Shown here: in pieces, positions 1-7,479 of the stretch
Position numbering within the stretch: position 1 is the stretch's first letter
Layout of the letters: each line of letters starts with the position of its first letter
Translations under genes and position numbers: made by a program
Origin: Bacteroidota bacterium
GTDB lineage: Bacteria; Bacteroidota; Ignavibacteria; SZUA-365
Assembly: GCA_018224415.1 (NCBI GenBank)
Contig: JAGTUZ010000160.1
Coordinates: 1 to 13,691 of the forward strand
DNA: 13,691 bases
Direction: 5' to 3'
Notes under the pieces: model-generated
Seen by the model: only the letters and a program-made list of their open reading frames with translations
Told to the model about the DNA's origin: nothing
Databases searched by the model: none

Positions 1-549
1 ACCGCGCCGCTGCGCGCGCGTTTCGGCATCACGAACCGCCTCGATTATTACGACGCCGAGCAGCTCAAGCGCATTGTGCTGCGCTCGGCGCGCATTCTCG
101 ACATCGCCATCGACGAGGCCGGCGGTGCCGGGGAAATCGCCCGGCGCTCGCGAGGCACGCCCCGCATCGCCAACCGCCTGCTGCGCCGCGCGCGCGACTT
201 CGCACAGGTGATCGGTGACGGCGTCATCACGCGCGAAATCGCCGATCACGCGCTCAACGCGCTCGAGGTCGACGAATACGGACTCGACGACATGGACAAG
301 CGCATCCTCAACTGCATGCTCAACAAGTACGGAGGCGGACCGGTCGGACTCAACACGCTCGCCATTGCCGTCGGCGAGGAGCCAGGCACCATCGAGGAAG
401 TCTACGAACCTTACCTCATCCAGGAAGGCTACCTCCATCGCACGCCCCGCGGACGCGAACTGACCAGCTCGGCCTATGCACTGCTCGGCAAGACGCCTCC
501 GAGGAAAAAGGAACAGACCGGATTGTTCGCTTCGGATGAGGGAGAGTGA
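1..549 (+). CDS. ruvB: RuvB, Holliday junction branch-migration helicase (3' part)
   Basis: RuvB is the hexameric AAA+ motor that, with RuvA, drives branch migration of Holliday junctions in recombinational repair. The window starts inside the gene, so only the C-terminal 182 residues are visible. The ATPase Walker motifs would lie upstream, off the window. What is seen: the start reads APLRARFGIT, typical of the RuvB region just after the ATPase core. Next comes the small AAA+ lid with RGTPRIANRLLRRARDFAQV, which contains the sensor-2-type arginine. Last is the DNA-binding winged helix with PVGLNTLAIAVGEE, EPYLIQEGYLHRTPRGR, a hallmark of the family. A short charged tail (KKEQTGLFASDEGE) extends slightly past the usual end. 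The gene is followed 7 bp later by lptC on the same strand, so the two may share a transcript. The identification is firm because the motif order and spacing match RuvB throughout. Confidence 0.97.
   Translation, partial: TAPLRARFGITNRLDYYDAEQLKRIVLRSARILDIAIDEAGGAGEIARRSRGTPRIANRLLRRARDFAQVIGDGVITREIADHALNALEVDEYGLDDMDKRILNCMLNKYGGGPVGLNTLAIAVGEEPGTIEEVYEPYLIQEGYLHRTPRGRELTSSAYALLGKTPPRKKEQTGLFASDEGE
538..546 (+). promoter_or_regulatory. Ribosome binding site for lptC
   Basis: The purine run GAGGGAGAG overlaps the ruvB stop codon and lies 10 bases before the ATG at 557. It favours that ATG over the in-frame ATG at 476, which lies inside ruvB, and over the GTG at 572. Confidence 0.5.
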
Positions 550-556
550 AACGGGT

Positions 557-1186
557 ATGAATCGCTGCGATGTGAGAGAGTATCGAGTAGGAGAACGAGA
601 ACGAGAACGTACTCGTACTCGTTCTCGAAAATCCTATCCGAAGGGCCTTTTCGCGCTCATCCCGGTGCTGTTCATTCTCGCGCTGCTTCCTACGGCATGC
701 GAAGAAAAGGCGAAGCCGGCGGTGAGCGCGATGACATCCGACCAACTGCCGACGCAGGAGAGCTGGAATTCCGCCGTCACCTTCAGTGATTCGGGACGCG
801 TTCGCGCCATGCTGCAGGCCGGGCATATTCGCATGTTCGAGGAATCACAGGAGACCCTGCTCGACAGCAATATCGTGGTGGACTTCTTCGATCGTTCGGG
901 TCAGCACACCTCGGTGCTTACCGCGAAGCGCGGCCGCGTCGACGACCGGACACGCAACCTCGAAGCCTTCGAGAACGTGGTGTTCACCTCCGACAGCGGA
1001 ACGGTGGTGGAGACCGAGTACATTTTCTGGGACAACGCCCTGCGGAAGGTACGCGGCGACCGCTTCGTGACAATCACATCCGCCACCGAACGCCTGCAGG
1101 GCTACGGCTTCGAAGCGGATCAGGACCTCCGGAACTACACCGTGTACGGCACCGTGACCGGCCAGGCGGAAATCGAAACGAAATAA
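557..1186 (+). CDS. lptC: LptC-family LPS export protein, probable lipoprotein
   Basis: LptC is the periplasmic, inner-membrane-attached part of the Lpt machine that passes lipopolysaccharide from LptB2FG to LptA. The 209-residue product has an Arg/Glu-rich cytoplasmic start (residues 12-26), a hydrophobic stretch (31-45), and a possible lipobox ending in Cys48 (LPTAC, with an unusual Pro at -3). The beta-jellyroll domain follows, with family patterns such as FFDRSGQHTSVLTAKRGRVD, NLEAFENVVF and FWDNALRKVRGD. The ATG at 557 is chosen because a purine-rich RBS precedes it. No start codon exists between the hexamer palindrome (591-626) and the hydrophobic segment except a GTG inside the segment itself, so the palindrome is probably translated. 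The neighbour is ruvB rather than lptA, lptB or kdsC, so the Lpt partners must lie elsewhere. The family call is good; the exact N-terminus is less sure. Confidence 0.85.
   Translation: MNRCDVREYRVGERERERTRTRSRKSYPKGLFALIPVLFILALLPTACEEKAKPAVSAMTSDQLPTQESWNSAVTFSDSGRVRAMLQAGHIRMFEESQETLLDSNIVVDFFDRSGQHTSVLTAKRGRVDDRTRNLEAFENVVFTSDSGTVVETEYIFWDNALRKVRGDRFVTITSATERLQGYGFEADQDLRNYTVYGTVTGQAEIETK
591..626. repeat. Palindromic hexanucleotide array in the 5' end of lptC
   Basis: Three direct copies of GAGAAC (591-608) are followed without a gap by GTACTC, GTACTC and GTTCTC (609-626). The second half is the reverse complement of the first at 16 of 18 positions. The RNA could fold into a long hairpin, for example 596-609 with 614-627, which matches at 13 of 14 positions around a 4-base loop. 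In the lptC frame the array reads as alternating Arg with Glu, Thr or Ser. Nothing else in the window has this composition. Confidence 0.85.
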
Positions 1187-1271
1187 CCCGCAACAACAGT
1201 CCACGGGCAGCGTACATTCCTCGTCACATTCGGCGACGGTCCCTGCCAGTTTTCCCTGATCGGGATGTTTT

Positions 1272-3419
1272 TCATTTCGTGACGAGAAAGGATTTGACCG
1301 CCCTGGAAGTGGAGGTCGCGACATGAAGAACGTACCTGCCAACCGGCAGGGCATGCACATCGAGGGTCATCCCGTTCATGCCCGCATCGATACGGAATTT
1401 CGCAACGCGTTGCCCGGCGGTATTGACGATGCTCCCATGCACCGCCTCGTGCGTGAGTACAGAGAGATGCAGCAATTCCGAGGTTATCGTCGGGAATAGG
1501 GATACCGCAAGCGTGGCATTTCCTTCGGCTGCTCTTTGTACATGGACGGGGATGTCCGTGTACTCGTACAGTCCCCGTCCCTGGACGTTCATCAGCAGAC
1601 GGTGATCAGCAGTGAAGCCGATGTCCGATATCTGTGAATAGTACGGATAGGTGAACGGTCTCGGAAGGCCGTCCGATATGGAAGTCCAGGTCACGCCGTC
1701 GTCGATGGAGAGCATGGCGACCTGCGAGATCTGGTTACCGGAATGATTCTTCAAATACACAGCGGCGAAGGTTCCGTCACTATTCGAGACGAGGCGGCGA
1801 AAGCGGCCGTTCAACGGATCCAAACGGATTTCCGTCCATGATTCGCCATGGTCACTGCTGGACCAGAGGAATCCCATTCCCGCGATCAACACGACCCTGT
1901 CGTTGACTCCGAGCGTCACGCCATCCGTTGTGACCGACGGCGGAAACGCCCGTTTCACCCAGGTGGCGCCGCGGTCGGAGGAATGGAGCAGGCGACCTTT
2001 TTTAATTGCGAAAATCTGACCGTGGTGTTCGGTGAGTTCGAACATCAGACTTTCCTCGCGAAGGACAACCGCCCAGGAACGTCCGCCGTCGAGGGAACGG
2101 AGCATCTCGCCGTCGTGCGTCGCGATGAGAACGACATCGTCCCGCGCGAGCATATCGGTCAGATCCCAGAGCAGTGTGAATTCCCAGGTCCGCGAGCTGT
2201 CCCGGGAAACGCGAAACTTCTCTCGATTTTCGTACATCGTGCCGTCCGAGGTAACCTGCAGATCGAGGGCATTGCCGCCGCCGCCGCCATATCCAGGATA
2301 GCGCCATTGCAGGCCGCCGTCGTCGCTCATGGCATATCGCATCGCCATGACATGGACGCGATGGTGACGCGTTTCGAAATGCTTGATATCCGTGGAGAAT
2401 AATCCCTGCGTGCGGTCCTGGAGCGTGTGCCCGTGATCATCGGTTGCAACGATATCGGCTCCGAATGTCCCGTAAACCGTCCCTGCATGTTCCCCCAGGA
2501 AACCGATCTCATTGGGGAGTCGCGTCTGCGCGATTGACCAGGTCTCTCCTTCATCCGTGCTGCGAAGTAACAACCAATCATCGTCATCGATGCTCCGGTC
2601 GCAGACAAGGAGCACACCGTCACCGCATCGCCAGAATTCCAGTCCGGGGCGCACCGTCACGTTGGATGTGAATAATGTCATGACCGACGCGGTCGCAGCG
2701 GTATACTTCACGATACGGTTGTCGAGATTGACGTACACATCCCCGTTCGCCAACGGGAAAAAACGTCGTCTGTTCGTTTCTTCGAAGCCGATGCCTTCAT
2801 GGCGGATCCACGATCCGGATGTCTCATCGTATCGCGCGATGGACCAGGGATCGTGTGACCAGAGCCCGCCCGTGCTGTCGAGCAGGAGGGCATTCCCCAT
2901 TCGCGTGTTGGCATACTTCCCGCAGATGCTTTCCCAGCTTCCTCCGAAATCCGTCGACCGGTACACGGAATCCGTCAGGGGATTGTCGACCAGCGTGGCG
3001 AAGAGCGTCCCCTCCGCGGAAACCGCGAAGGTCCCGACCTTGCCGTCGCGAGGGGGTGGTATCAACTCGAGAGCGGAAGAGAAATCCCGGACCCGGTACA
3101 CCTTGTTGTAGGAGAGGAAAAAGAGGTCATGATCGGAACATTCGATTTCGTGAACGGAGGGCACGACGCCGGGACCGAGGGGCATGCCGTTTTCGGATCG
3201 ATGGACCCAGGATTTCCCGCCGGTGGTGGATACATAGAATCCATCATCCGGCCAGGGCACGACGCACAGCACACCCTGGCGCGTCACCTCGAAATCCCCG
3301 ACCTGGATGCCGGCGAGCGATTCCACGCGTCGCCACTGGGCATCCAGAGGGGAAACGGCGAGAGCGGTAATGGCCATCGTCACGCCGAGGAATGCTCGAA
3401 TGTTGCTGATACTCTTCAT
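1272..3419 (-). CDS. Secreted Asp-box beta-propeller protein with T9SS tail (paralog A)
   Basis: This is an exported 715-residue protein of unknown substrate. Residues 1-28 form a signal peptide ending in DAQ before WRR. The body carries nine Asp-box/BNR-type motifs of the S-x-D-x-G-x-x-W kind, with tryptophans near 71, 162, 294, 372, 412, 449, 487, 528 and 578, plus one degenerate copy near 325-333. These are the blade signatures of sialidase-, sortilin- and Ycf48-like propellers; sialidase catalytic residues are not evident. Residues about 632-715 look like a T9SS type A sorting domain: a Pro-containing start (LFPTIT), a middle strand with NTAGQRV, and the ending LPVGRYVLHV then KSFLVTK. 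The protein should pass the inner membrane by Sec and the outer membrane by T9SS. An upstream TTG at 3482 is in frame but falls in the putative -35 box. The ATG at 3419 gives a proper signal peptide, although no clear Shine-Dalgarno precedes it. It is a tandem paralog of the gene at 3509-5662. Confidence 0.85.
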   Translation of the reverse strand: MKSISNIRAFLGVTMAITALAVSPLDAQWRRVESLAGIQVGDFEVTRQGVLCVVPWPDDGFYVSTTGGKSWVHRSENGMPLGPGVVPSVHEIECSDHDLFFLSYNKVYRVRDFSSALELIPPPRDGKVGTFAVSAEGTLFATLVDNPLTDSVYRSTDFGGSWESICGKYANTRMGNALLLDSTGGLWSHDPWSIARYDETSGSWIRHEGIGFEETNRRRFFPLANGDVYVNLDNRIVKYTAATASVMTLFTSNVTVRPGLEFWRCGDGVLLVCDRSIDDDDWLLLRSTDEGETWSIAQTRLPNEIGFLGEHAGTVYGTFGADIVATDDHGHTLQDRTQGLFSTDIKHFETRHHRVHVMAMRYAMSDDGGLQWRYPGYGGGGGNALDLQVTSDGTMYENREKFRVSRDSSRTWEFTLLWDLTDMLARDDVVLIATHDGEMLRSLDGGRSWAVVLREESLMFELTEHHGQIFAIKKGRLLHSSDRGATWVKRAFPPSVTTDGVTLGVNDRVVLIAGMGFLWSSSDHGESWTEIRLDPLNGRFRRLVSNSDGTFAAVYLKNHSGNQISQVAMLSIDDGVTWTSISDGLPRPFTYPYYSQISDIGFTADHRLLMNVQGRGLYEYTDIPVHVQRAAEGNATLAVSLFPTITSELLHLSVLTHEAVHGSIVNTAGQRVAKFRIDAGMNGMTLDVHALPVGRYVLHVATSTSRAVKSFLVTK

Positions 3420-3451
3420 GCATGCCAGGAAGTACAGGAACGATTCATCCG

Positions 3452-3482
3452 AAAACATACCCCGAGGCGTGCTGACATGCAA
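3452..3482 (-). promoter_or_regulatory. Candidate promoter of propeller paralog A
   Basis: On the minus strand TTGCAT (3482-3477) is followed after 17 bases by TATGTT (3459-3454). The second box extends to TATGTTTT, which also resembles the Bacteroidota -7 element TAnnTTTG. Transcription would begin about 27 bases before the ATG at 3419. The layout closely matches the candidate promoter of paralog B. It is supported by sequence pattern only. Confidence 0.45.
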
Positions 3483-3508
3483 CGGACTCCTCGCTGTCGC
3501 TCCATCCG

Positions 3509-5662
3509 TCAGCGCAGGATCATGAACCGTCGCGCCGTCCGGCTGTCGCCTGACTGCGCATGCAGAAGATACATTCCGGCAGGCCAGGAGCCCACGTCGA
3601 GACGGCGGGGCTGTCCGGCCACGGGAAGGGTTTCGTCGTACATGGTCGCTCCGAGGAGTGAAGTGACACGCAGCCGGACGGGGCGGGGGAAACGCACCGT
3701 GACCTGCACTTCATCATCGGCGACGGTCGGCCAGACGTCGAGCGACAGCGCGGGAGAGGATGGCGGCGCATTGCGCGTCCCCAGCGTGTTCGCGTCGAGT
3801 GTGTAGAAGCCCCGCGACGGCACGCTCAGGAAGAGCGTGTTCGAGGCGGTGAATCCGATACCTACGCCAAAGGGAAAGCCGCCGTACGTGAATGTGGCAG
3901 GAAGGTCGTAGGTGATTTTTTTCCAGCTCTCTCCGTCGTTTGCGGAATAGACGATATCGGTCAGACGCGGACGGGCATCGCTGGCCATGCGGACAGCGGC
4001 GATATCGCCGCGCGTGTTGTGTGCAATACCGTAGAACGTGCGTGTCAGTGTGTCGAGAGGAAGGGGATTCCAGGTGTCGCCGTGATCGAGCGAGCGCCAG
4101 AGGATGCTGCTCGCGGAAAGGAACAAGGCACGGGTGTTGCCGAAGAGGAAGGCCCGCTCGATCGCCGGCAGCGTGCTGGATGTCCAGGTCCCACCCCGGT
4201 CGGTCGAGCGGAGCAGCTGGTCGTCGTACATCGTGTAGAACACCCCATGCGCTTCGAACAGAGAATTCGGCCTCCCGGGAATCAGATGCGCGCTCATCCA
4301 TGTCATTCCGCCATCCGTCGAACGGCGGATTGAGTTGTCATAGAAAACGCCCACCATGACATCATCGGTGGCGATGACTTGCTGGATGAGGTTTTCCTGC
4401 TGTTCCGGCTGTGCTGAAAACCAGGTTGCCGCGCTGTCGCGTGACATATGCAGGTACCCGTTGACGATGCAGAGAAATGTGCCGTCGGAAAGCACCTGCA
4501 GGGCCGGCAGGGAGGTACTGCTTTCGGTGTCGCGGTATTGCCAGGTCGCGCCACCGTCGTCGCTCAACGCGTAGCTTCTGGTCAGCGCGTGGATGTGTTC
4601 CCCGCGGATTTCGAAATCCTGCACGTTGACCGCCGACAGTCCGGCGTTGCGGTTCTTGAAAGTCCTGCCGAGATCGGCCGTGGTGAGCACGGACTCTCCG
4701 CTGCCGGCGAACACCGTGCCATCGGACTCCCCGAGAAACTGCATGTAGGCGTTCCTGGAACTGTCGACGACAACCCAGCTCTGTCCCTCGTCGGATGTGG
4801 ACCGGAACACCTGCGTGTACAGACCCCCATCCCCCACCCGGTCCGAGACCAGAAGCGCACCGTCGCGGTCCATCCAGAACTCGATGGTCGGATAGGCCGT
4901 GAAGGTGGATTGATACAATGTTGTCACCGCGGCCCCGGAGGCCGGGAGAAGATCGATACGCGCACCGGTGCACGCCACCAGGTCTCCGTTGGGACGGAAG
5001 AAATACCAGCACGATGAGCCGCTGGTTTTTCCGTATCCATCCCATCGCAGCCATTGCTGCGTTTCGGCATCCCAGCGCGAGAGCGACCACTGGTCGTAGG
5101 ACCAGATCCGCCGCAGGGGATCGATGCGCAGGGCGTATTTACCGCTCCGGTCCGAATACTTGCGGCAGACCGACGTCCAGCTGTTTCCCGCGTCAGTCGA
5201 ATAGTACACCGAATCCGTCGCGGGATTTCCCTCGAGCGTGGCGTACATCCATCCATTGTCCGCGATGCAGAACGCGCTGACCGAACCGTCACGCGGGGCG
5301 GGCACGGGTACGACGGCGGCGTCGATCGCCGGCAGACGGTATACGCGGCGCTTGCCCCGCGCATTGGTTGTGCTCCCCGCCAGAAGGAAGATGTCGTTCC
5401 CATGCGCGTCCAGCCAGTTGATGGTCAGCGAATCAAGATCCGCGCGATGTATCCAGTTCCCGCCGCGATCCGTCGAGACGTACAGTCCGTCGTCGGTCGC
5501 TCCGAGCAGGGCGAAGTTGCCATGTTCCGATGCCGCGAAATCCCGCGCGAGGAATCCCTCGAGCGTTTCCAGCCGCTGCCACTGCGCGTGCGCGGGCAGG
5601 GTGGCCGAGATGATGAGAAGAAGAATCAGGAAGGAAATGCGAAATGCGGCCCCTGACGTCAT
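3509..5662 (-). CDS. Secreted Asp-box beta-propeller protein with T9SS tail (paralog B)
   Basis: This exported protein of 717 residues is paralogous along its whole length to the next gene downstream. The signal peptide spans residues 1-27 (hydrophobic FLILLLIISATL, then AHAQ before WQR). Nine Asp-box motifs have tryptophans near 70, 162, 296, 374, 414, 455, 493, 531 and 580, within a few residues of those in paralog A. A degenerate copy lies near 328-335. Matching landmarks in both include PRDGSV/PRDGKV, NPATDSVY/NPLTDSVY and a WS-x-x-RWD/WS-x-x-RYD strand. The tail (about 637-717) has WPTVADDEVQV, LLGATMYDE and the ending WPAGMYLLHA then RRFMILR, as in T9SS type A sorting domains. The start is set at 5662 because GGAGGG lies just before that ATG; a GTG at 5674 is in frame but overlaps this site. 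The ligand or enzymatic role is unknown. Possible roles are glycan or surface-polymer binding, or adhesion. Confidence 0.85.
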   Translation of the reverse strand: MTSGAAFRISFLILLLIISATLPAHAQWQRLETLEGFLARDFAASEHGNFALLGATDDGLYVSTDRGGNWIHRADLDSLTINWLDAHGNDIFLLAGSTTNARGKRRVYRLPAIDAAVVPVPAPRDGSVSAFCIADNGWMYATLEGNPATDSVYYSTDAGNSWTSVCRKYSDRSGKYALRIDPLRRIWSYDQWSLSRWDAETQQWLRWDGYGKTSGSSCWYFFRPNGDLVACTGARIDLLPASGAAVTTLYQSTFTAYPTIEFWMDRDGALLVSDRVGDGGLYTQVFRSTSDEGQSWVVVDSSRNAYMQFLGESDGTVFAGSGESVLTTADLGRTFKNRNAGLSAVNVQDFEIRGEHIHALTRSYALSDDGGATWQYRDTESSTSLPALQVLSDGTFLCIVNGYLHMSRDSAATWFSAQPEQQENLIQQVIATDDVMVGVFYDNSIRRSTDGGMTWMSAHLIPGRPNSLFEAHGVFYTMYDDQLLRSTDRGGTWTSSTLPAIERAFLFGNTRALFLSASSILWRSLDHGDTWNPLPLDTLTRTFYGIAHNTRGDIAAVRMASDARPRLTDIVYSANDGESWKKITYDLPATFTYGGFPFGVGIGFTASNTLFLSVPSRGFYTLDANTLGTRNAPPSSPALSLDVWPTVADDEVQVTVRFPRPVRLRVTSLLGATMYDETLPVAGQPRRLDVGSWPAGMYLLHAQSGDSRTARRFMILR

Positions 5663-5666
5663 GATA

Positions 5667-5672
5667 CCCTCC
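5667..5672 (-). promoter_or_regulatory. Ribosome binding site deciding the start of paralog B
   Basis: GGAGGG reads on the minus strand and ends 4 bases before the ATG at 5662. It supports that ATG over the in-frame GTG at 5674, which partly overlaps the site. Confidence 0.65.
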
Positions 5673-5698
5673 ACGTGTAAAAAGGATGGATATTTCCG

Positions 5699-5730
5699 AT
5701 AACTTACGAAGCGCGTGGAGGGAAGTCAAT
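5699..5730 (-). promoter_or_regulatory. Candidate promoter of propeller paralog B
   Basis: On the minus strand TTGACT (5729-5724), a near-perfect -35 box, is followed after 17 bases by TAAGTT (5706-5701). The second box extends to TAAGTTAT, similar to the Bacteroidota TAnnTTTG element. The predicted start leaves a leader of about 30 bases that contains the GGAGGG ribosome site. The arrangement is the same as that before paralog A. Confidence 0.5.
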
Positions 5731-5789
5731 GGCTTGCAGGCAGCGTTTCCCGGGTGACGGAAGAATCTTGTCCGGGAGGGGACAGGGAA

Positions 5790-7463
5790 TCAATCCTCGT
5801 CTTTCGCTCCCTCGGGGAGGCCGGGGTCGGCCATGATGACCTTTTCACGGTCCACCATGACGCTGCCGGGCGCGGCACCCTTCGGCTTGCGCACGTATTT
5901 TTTCTCGGTGTAGGCGACGGGGACGTGTTTCGCATTGCGATGTTTGCTGTAATACGCGGCGATGGCTGCGGCCTGGCGAATGGCCTCCTTCGACGGTTCA
6001 CCTGGCGCGCTGCCGACCTTGATCACGACATGCGAACCGCCCACGCCGCGGGCGTGGAACCAGAGGTCGTTGGGACGCGAGTGCCGGACGGTGAGCAGGT
6101 CGTTGTTGGCGCTGTTCTTTCCCGCCCAGACCTCGAAGCCGCCTGCGACAACGAAACGGCGGAAGGGGAACGGCGCCTCGTTTTTTTCGCCCTTGGGCGT
6201 CAGTCCAAGTTCATCCATGAGTGAGTTGTGTTCCTTCAAGAGTTGCCGGAGTGCGTTCATGTCTTCCGCCGCGTCGAGCGCGGCAAGCGTCTCGTCGAGC
6301 GCCGCCAGCCGCCGGTCCATGCGGACCTTCCGCTCGACCACGTGGTCGACGGAGGCGCGGCTGTTGCGCGCCTTGTCGAAATACTGTTGCGCGTTTTCGA
6401 GTACCGTCAGCCGCGGTTTGAGGGGAATCTCCACGACCAGTCTCGGGTCGATGAAAATGTCGGGTACCACCATGCGTCCGGGCTGCGTGGGCTGTGCGTA
6501 GAGGTGGATCATCAGCAGGTTGCCGAATTTCTCGTACTGGTCGGCCTGACGCTTGAGCTGTTCGGGAGGAACGAGCTTCGAGAGGATACGCTCCACCCGG
6601 TCGCGCTCCCGCAGCACCGTCTTGCGCACGCGCTCGCGCGTGATGGTGTAGCCGCCTCCGCTGAAATGCCGGCGAAGATAGAAGGCCACGCCCTCGAGCG
6701 CGGTCGGGAAGCGCTGCTGCTCCATCGCTCCGAGATGCCGCATCTCCACGAGCGAGAAGCACACCGGCATCTGTCCGTCAAGGTACACGCGGCTTTCCCC
6801 GGCGTCGGCTTCCTCGAGGAGATGGGTGAGATGTACGCACAAGTGCGTAGGGTCCGCGTCATTGATTCCGGCGGCCTGTCGCGCGCCGTCGATGACGGAG
6901 CGGTGCAGCAGCTCCGCAGCGAAGCGCCCGCTCAGCCAGGGACGGAGTTGCTTCAACGCGTCGGTGACCGTGAGATCAGGGGTCTCGAGCGCCGCGCGGA
7001 CATCATCGTCGTTGGGAGGGGAGGGCGGCGAATCGAAATCGTGAGCGGCCACCGCTGCGGGTGCGTTCATCTGTTTGTAACTGTCGAGCAGCGTCTCGCC
7101 TTCCATCAGCAGAAGGTTGGCGCGGTTCGGGAAGAGCAGCGCGTACAGCGCGCGCCCCGACGCGAGGACAAAACGCACGATGCGGTCGTCGGCGGCGACG
7201 GCGACGGAGGAGACGGTGTCTCCCACGGCATCCGGAAGAAGATCGAGCGCGTTTTTCCGTGCCCGGGCGAAGTCGTCCTTCAGCTGCAGCGACGCGAGGC
7301 GGGGAAGGGTGGAAAACACGAGATGGACAGCCTCGTCGCCGCGCACGAATTCCAGCACGAGTTCGTGTTTCTGCTGCGTGTACACCGCTTCGATACGGAC
7401 GCCGCGCAGGCGTCCGTCGAGTTCCTCCGCGACGCGGTTGTATGTGAGCCAACTGGTGAACAC
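5790..7463 (-). CDS. rqcH: RqcH, NFACT-family ribosome quality-control protein
   Basis: RqcH (Rqc2/NEMF homolog, formerly Fbp/YloA) binds 50S subunits that carry stalled peptidyl-tRNA. It recruits tRNA-Ala to add C-terminal alanine tails that mark the chain for proteolysis. The 557-residue product is close to the usual full length. It has the NFACT-N domain (from FTSWLTYNRVAEEL), including the D93-R94 pair in ADDRIVRF. That pair aligns, from my memory of B. subtilis RqcH, with its Asp-Arg pair at 97-98 required for tailing. Next are helix-hairpin and coiled-coil regions with QYEKFGNLLMIHLY and LENAQQYFDKARNSR. The NFACT-R domain runs from about 432 to the end, with NDLWFHARGVGGSHVVIK near 465-482 and AIAAYYSKHRN. 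The start is a GTG 16 bases after the gpmI stop, so the two genes are probably co-transcribed. No truncation or missing motif is visible. Confidence 0.93.
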   Translation of the reverse strand: MFTSWLTYNRVAEELDGRLRGVRIEAVYTQQKHELVLEFVRGDEAVHLVFSTLPRLASLQLKDDFARARKNALDLLPDAVGDTVSSVAVAADDRIVRFVLASGRALYALLFPNRANLLLMEGETLLDSYKQMNAPAAVAAHDFDSPPSPPNDDDVRAALETPDLTVTDALKQLRPWLSGRFAAELLHRSVIDGARQAAGINDADPTHLCVHLTHLLEEADAGESRVYLDGQMPVCFSLVEMRHLGAMEQQRFPTALEGVAFYLRRHFSGGGYTITRERVRKTVLRERDRVERILSKLVPPEQLKRQADQYEKFGNLLMIHLYAQPTQPGRMVVPDIFIDPRLVVEIPLKPRLTVLENAQQYFDKARNSRASVDHVVERKVRMDRRLAALDETLAALDAAEDMNALRQLLKEHNSLMDELGLTPKGEKNEAPFPFRRFVVAGGFEVWAGKNSANNDLLTVRHSRPNDLWFHARGVGGSHVVIKVGSAPGEPSKEAIRQAAAIAAYYSKHRNAKHVPVAYTEKKYVRKPKGAAPGSVMVDREKVIMADPGLPEGAKDED

Positions 7464-7479
7464 GCGGTTGTGCGGCCTT

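Noticed and set aside
476..556. Upstream ATG at 476 as the start of lptC
   Set aside because: It would overlap ruvB by more than 70 bases and add an unlikely N-terminus; the ATG at 557 has a ribosome site.
1253..1272. Possible terminator of lptC: TCCC-TGATC-GGGA followed by TGTTTTT
   Set aside because: The stem is only about 4 bp and the T-run overlaps the end of the convergent gene, so it is too weak to call.
1220..1286. Inverted pair CTCGTCAC (1220-1227) and GTGACGAG (1279-1286) between convergent genes
   Set aside because: The eight-base arms are separated by about 50 bases with no T-tract, which may be chance in GC-rich DNA.
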